Shown here piece by piece: positions 63,078-64,000 of a stretch of DNA of 64,000 nucleotides. A program made the position numbers and the translations under genes. The stretch covers positions 97,690-161,689 of the forward strand of contig CANRMP010000006.1 in NCBI GenBank assembly GCA_947631765.1. Reading direction: 5' to 3'. This DNA is from an uncultured Clostridia bacterium. Its GTDB lineage: Bacteria > Bacillota > Clostridia > Oscillospirales > CAG-272. The notes under the pieces were generated by a model, which did not search any database, had not been told where the DNA came from, and was given only the letters and a program-made list of their open reading frames with translations. Position 1 is the stretch's first letter. Each line of letters starts with the position of its first letter.

Positions 63078-63109
63078 AAACGCCCCCTGCCAAAAAGCAA
63101 GGGGCGTTT
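63078..63109. terminator. Terminator between the AraC gene and the membrane-protein gene
   Basis: AAACGCCCC ... GGGGCGTTT, 9-bp stem with a 14-nt loop, T/A tracts on both sides, between convergent genes. Confidence 0.7.
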
Positions 63110-63130
63110 AAAATAACTAAGCGCTGAAAT

Positions 63131-63919
63131 TTAAGTATCCGAATTTTGTGTGCTGTCGGTGCTGTCGGGACTGTCGGAATTATCGGGACTGTCAGAGGCG
63201 ACGGAGCTGTCGGGACCTTCCGCGCTTTCCGAACTTTGCGAAGCTGCGGTATTAACCGAACTGTCAGAGGCGGCGTGTGTTTCCGAACCGACGGCACCTT
63301 CAAGGCTGTCCGCAGTTGCGGTTTCGCTTGCCGGAGTATTGTCAAGAGTCAGCTCAAAGGGTACTCTTTCCTCTTCTATTGGGAGCTTTTTAAGCTTGTA
63401 TCCGGCAACGACGCCGCGTGCGATACCCCAGATAGCCAAAGCGTGGATTGCAAGGTCGAGAATCGCGGCTGAATTAAGCATAAAGAGGGTAAACAGAGTG
63501 TCAATGCCGAACAAAACGAGAGCGGCGACCAAAAAACCGACGCGATTATTCTTAGAAAGGAACCACATAAGCAGGTAGACGACGATTATTATTATGGCGA
63601 TAACCAGCATTGTGTAGAGAATGGATTTGCCAAAGACAGGCGTTTCCATTCCGATTTCTTCTTGAAGCTCATTATAAAAATCCTGCGACATGGAACCGCT
63701 GAGAATAAGCCCTAAAAGTACGAAATAATACGGGATCATAGCGCAGAAAAGGAAGTATGTACCGTCTTCGGTTGCAAAAGCGGCAGCAATGATGTTTACT
63801 AATGTGAATAAAGCAATCAGCAAAACGTCAACACGACCGGCGTTGTATTTGCCTTGAAGCATTGCCCGCGAATTTTTACCCGCCAAAGACGGTCTGCTTG
63901 CGTTTGTTTCCGGTGTCAT
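63131..63919 (-). CDS. Hypothetical membrane protein with Ser/Asp-rich tail
   Basis: 262 residues. About five to six hydrophobic segments lie between residues 30 and 175 (LLIALFTLVNIIAAAF, FLFCAMIPYYFVLLGLIL, LYTMLVIAIIIIVVYLLMW, VGFLVAALVLFGIDTLFTLF, LAIHALAIWGIARGVV). The last 75 residues are low-complexity Ser, Asp, Ala, Glu and Thr, ending in repeats such as DSPDNSDSPDS. I do not recognise the family. The remaining 81 nt to the window end show only its upstream region. Confidence 0.7.
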   Translation of the reverse strand: MTPETNASRPSLAGKNSRAMLQGKYNAGRVDVLLIALFTLVNIIAAAFATEDGTYFLFCAMIPYYFVLLGLILSGSMSQDFYNELQEEIGMETPVFGKSILYTMLVIAIIIIVVYLLMWFLSKNNRVGFLVAALVLFGIDTLFTLFMLNSAAILDLAIHALAIWGIARGVVAGYKLKKLPIEEERVPFELTLDNTPASETATADSLEGAVGSETHAASDSSVNTAASQSSESAEGPDSSVASDSPDNSDSPDSTDSTQNSDT

Positions 63920-64000
63920 AAAGAATCCTCGTATAATATAAAGTGTAGTAGTTTTTAAAGTTCCTCTCCAAGAACTTTGAAAAGGTGCTATACTGTAATG

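Overview
The window looks like the replication-origin region of an uncultured member of the Clostridia (Bacillota, probably the Oscillospirales/Christensenellales side). The reasons are the rpmH-rnpA-yidD-yidC-khpB block divergent from dnaA-dnaN-recF-gyrB, LL-diaminopimelate aminotransferase, an Etf/acyl-CoA dehydrogenase set of the butyrate type, parA/parB with parS sites, a CIRCE element and Gram-positive promoters and ribosome binding sites. The lineage is inferred from gene content; no taxonomic search was possible. I found no tRNA, rRNA, CRISPR array, insertion sequence or prophage.

Left arm (1-17.2 kb, all minus strand, running away from the origin): RNase M5 (cut by the window edge), holA, pgsA, rimO, recX, recA, a lipoprotein, gyrA, a cluster of four small related proteins, gyrB, recF, dnaN, a RemB/DUF370 protein and dnaA. 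One of the small proteins carries an FtsK-gamma DNA-binding domain without the FtsK motor. DnaA boxes are clustered between remB and dnaN (the probable oriC), and a second looser cluster lies just beyond gyrB. Origin-proximal right side (17.5-21.4 kb, plus strand): rpmH, rnpA, yidD, yidC, khpB and a cytidylate-kinase-like gene.

Right arm (22-64 kb): mostly minus strand, so most genes face the origin. It holds acd-etfB-etfA, serS, parB, parA and a Noc-like gene with two parS sites, dapL, dapF, a PTS-IIC-like permease, a methylglyoxal-synthase-like protein that has lost its catalytic residues followed by pyruvate kinase, a MORN-repeat membrane protein, polA, a split ThrE-type exporter, a lipoprotein, a zinc-ribbon membrane protein and hsp20. 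Next comes an eight-gene aromatic amino acid operon (aroF-tyrA-aroB-aroA-aroC-pheA-aroE/K-aroQ), then rsmG and mnmG, a class I aminotransferase, asnS, a Sel1-repeat protein, a TIM-barrel protein, asnA, an AraC regulator and a membrane protein. Reading right to left, mnmG-rsmG-(insert)-noc-parA-parB keeps the usual Firmicutes order. Inverting about 21.5-55.5 kb would restore the textbook layout, and copies of one hairpin-rich repeat sit at both ends of that segment.

Most notable observations: (1) a 25-codon leader peptide packed with Phe and Tyr codons, followed by an intrinsic terminator, ahead of the aromatic operon; (2) the small membrane-protein cluster with an FtsK-gamma domain between gyrA and gyrB; (3) a three-hairpin repeat whose stems differ by compensating changes; (4) the degenerate methylglyoxal synthase beside pyruvate kinase; (5) two DnaA-box clusters flanking dnaN-recF-gyrB.
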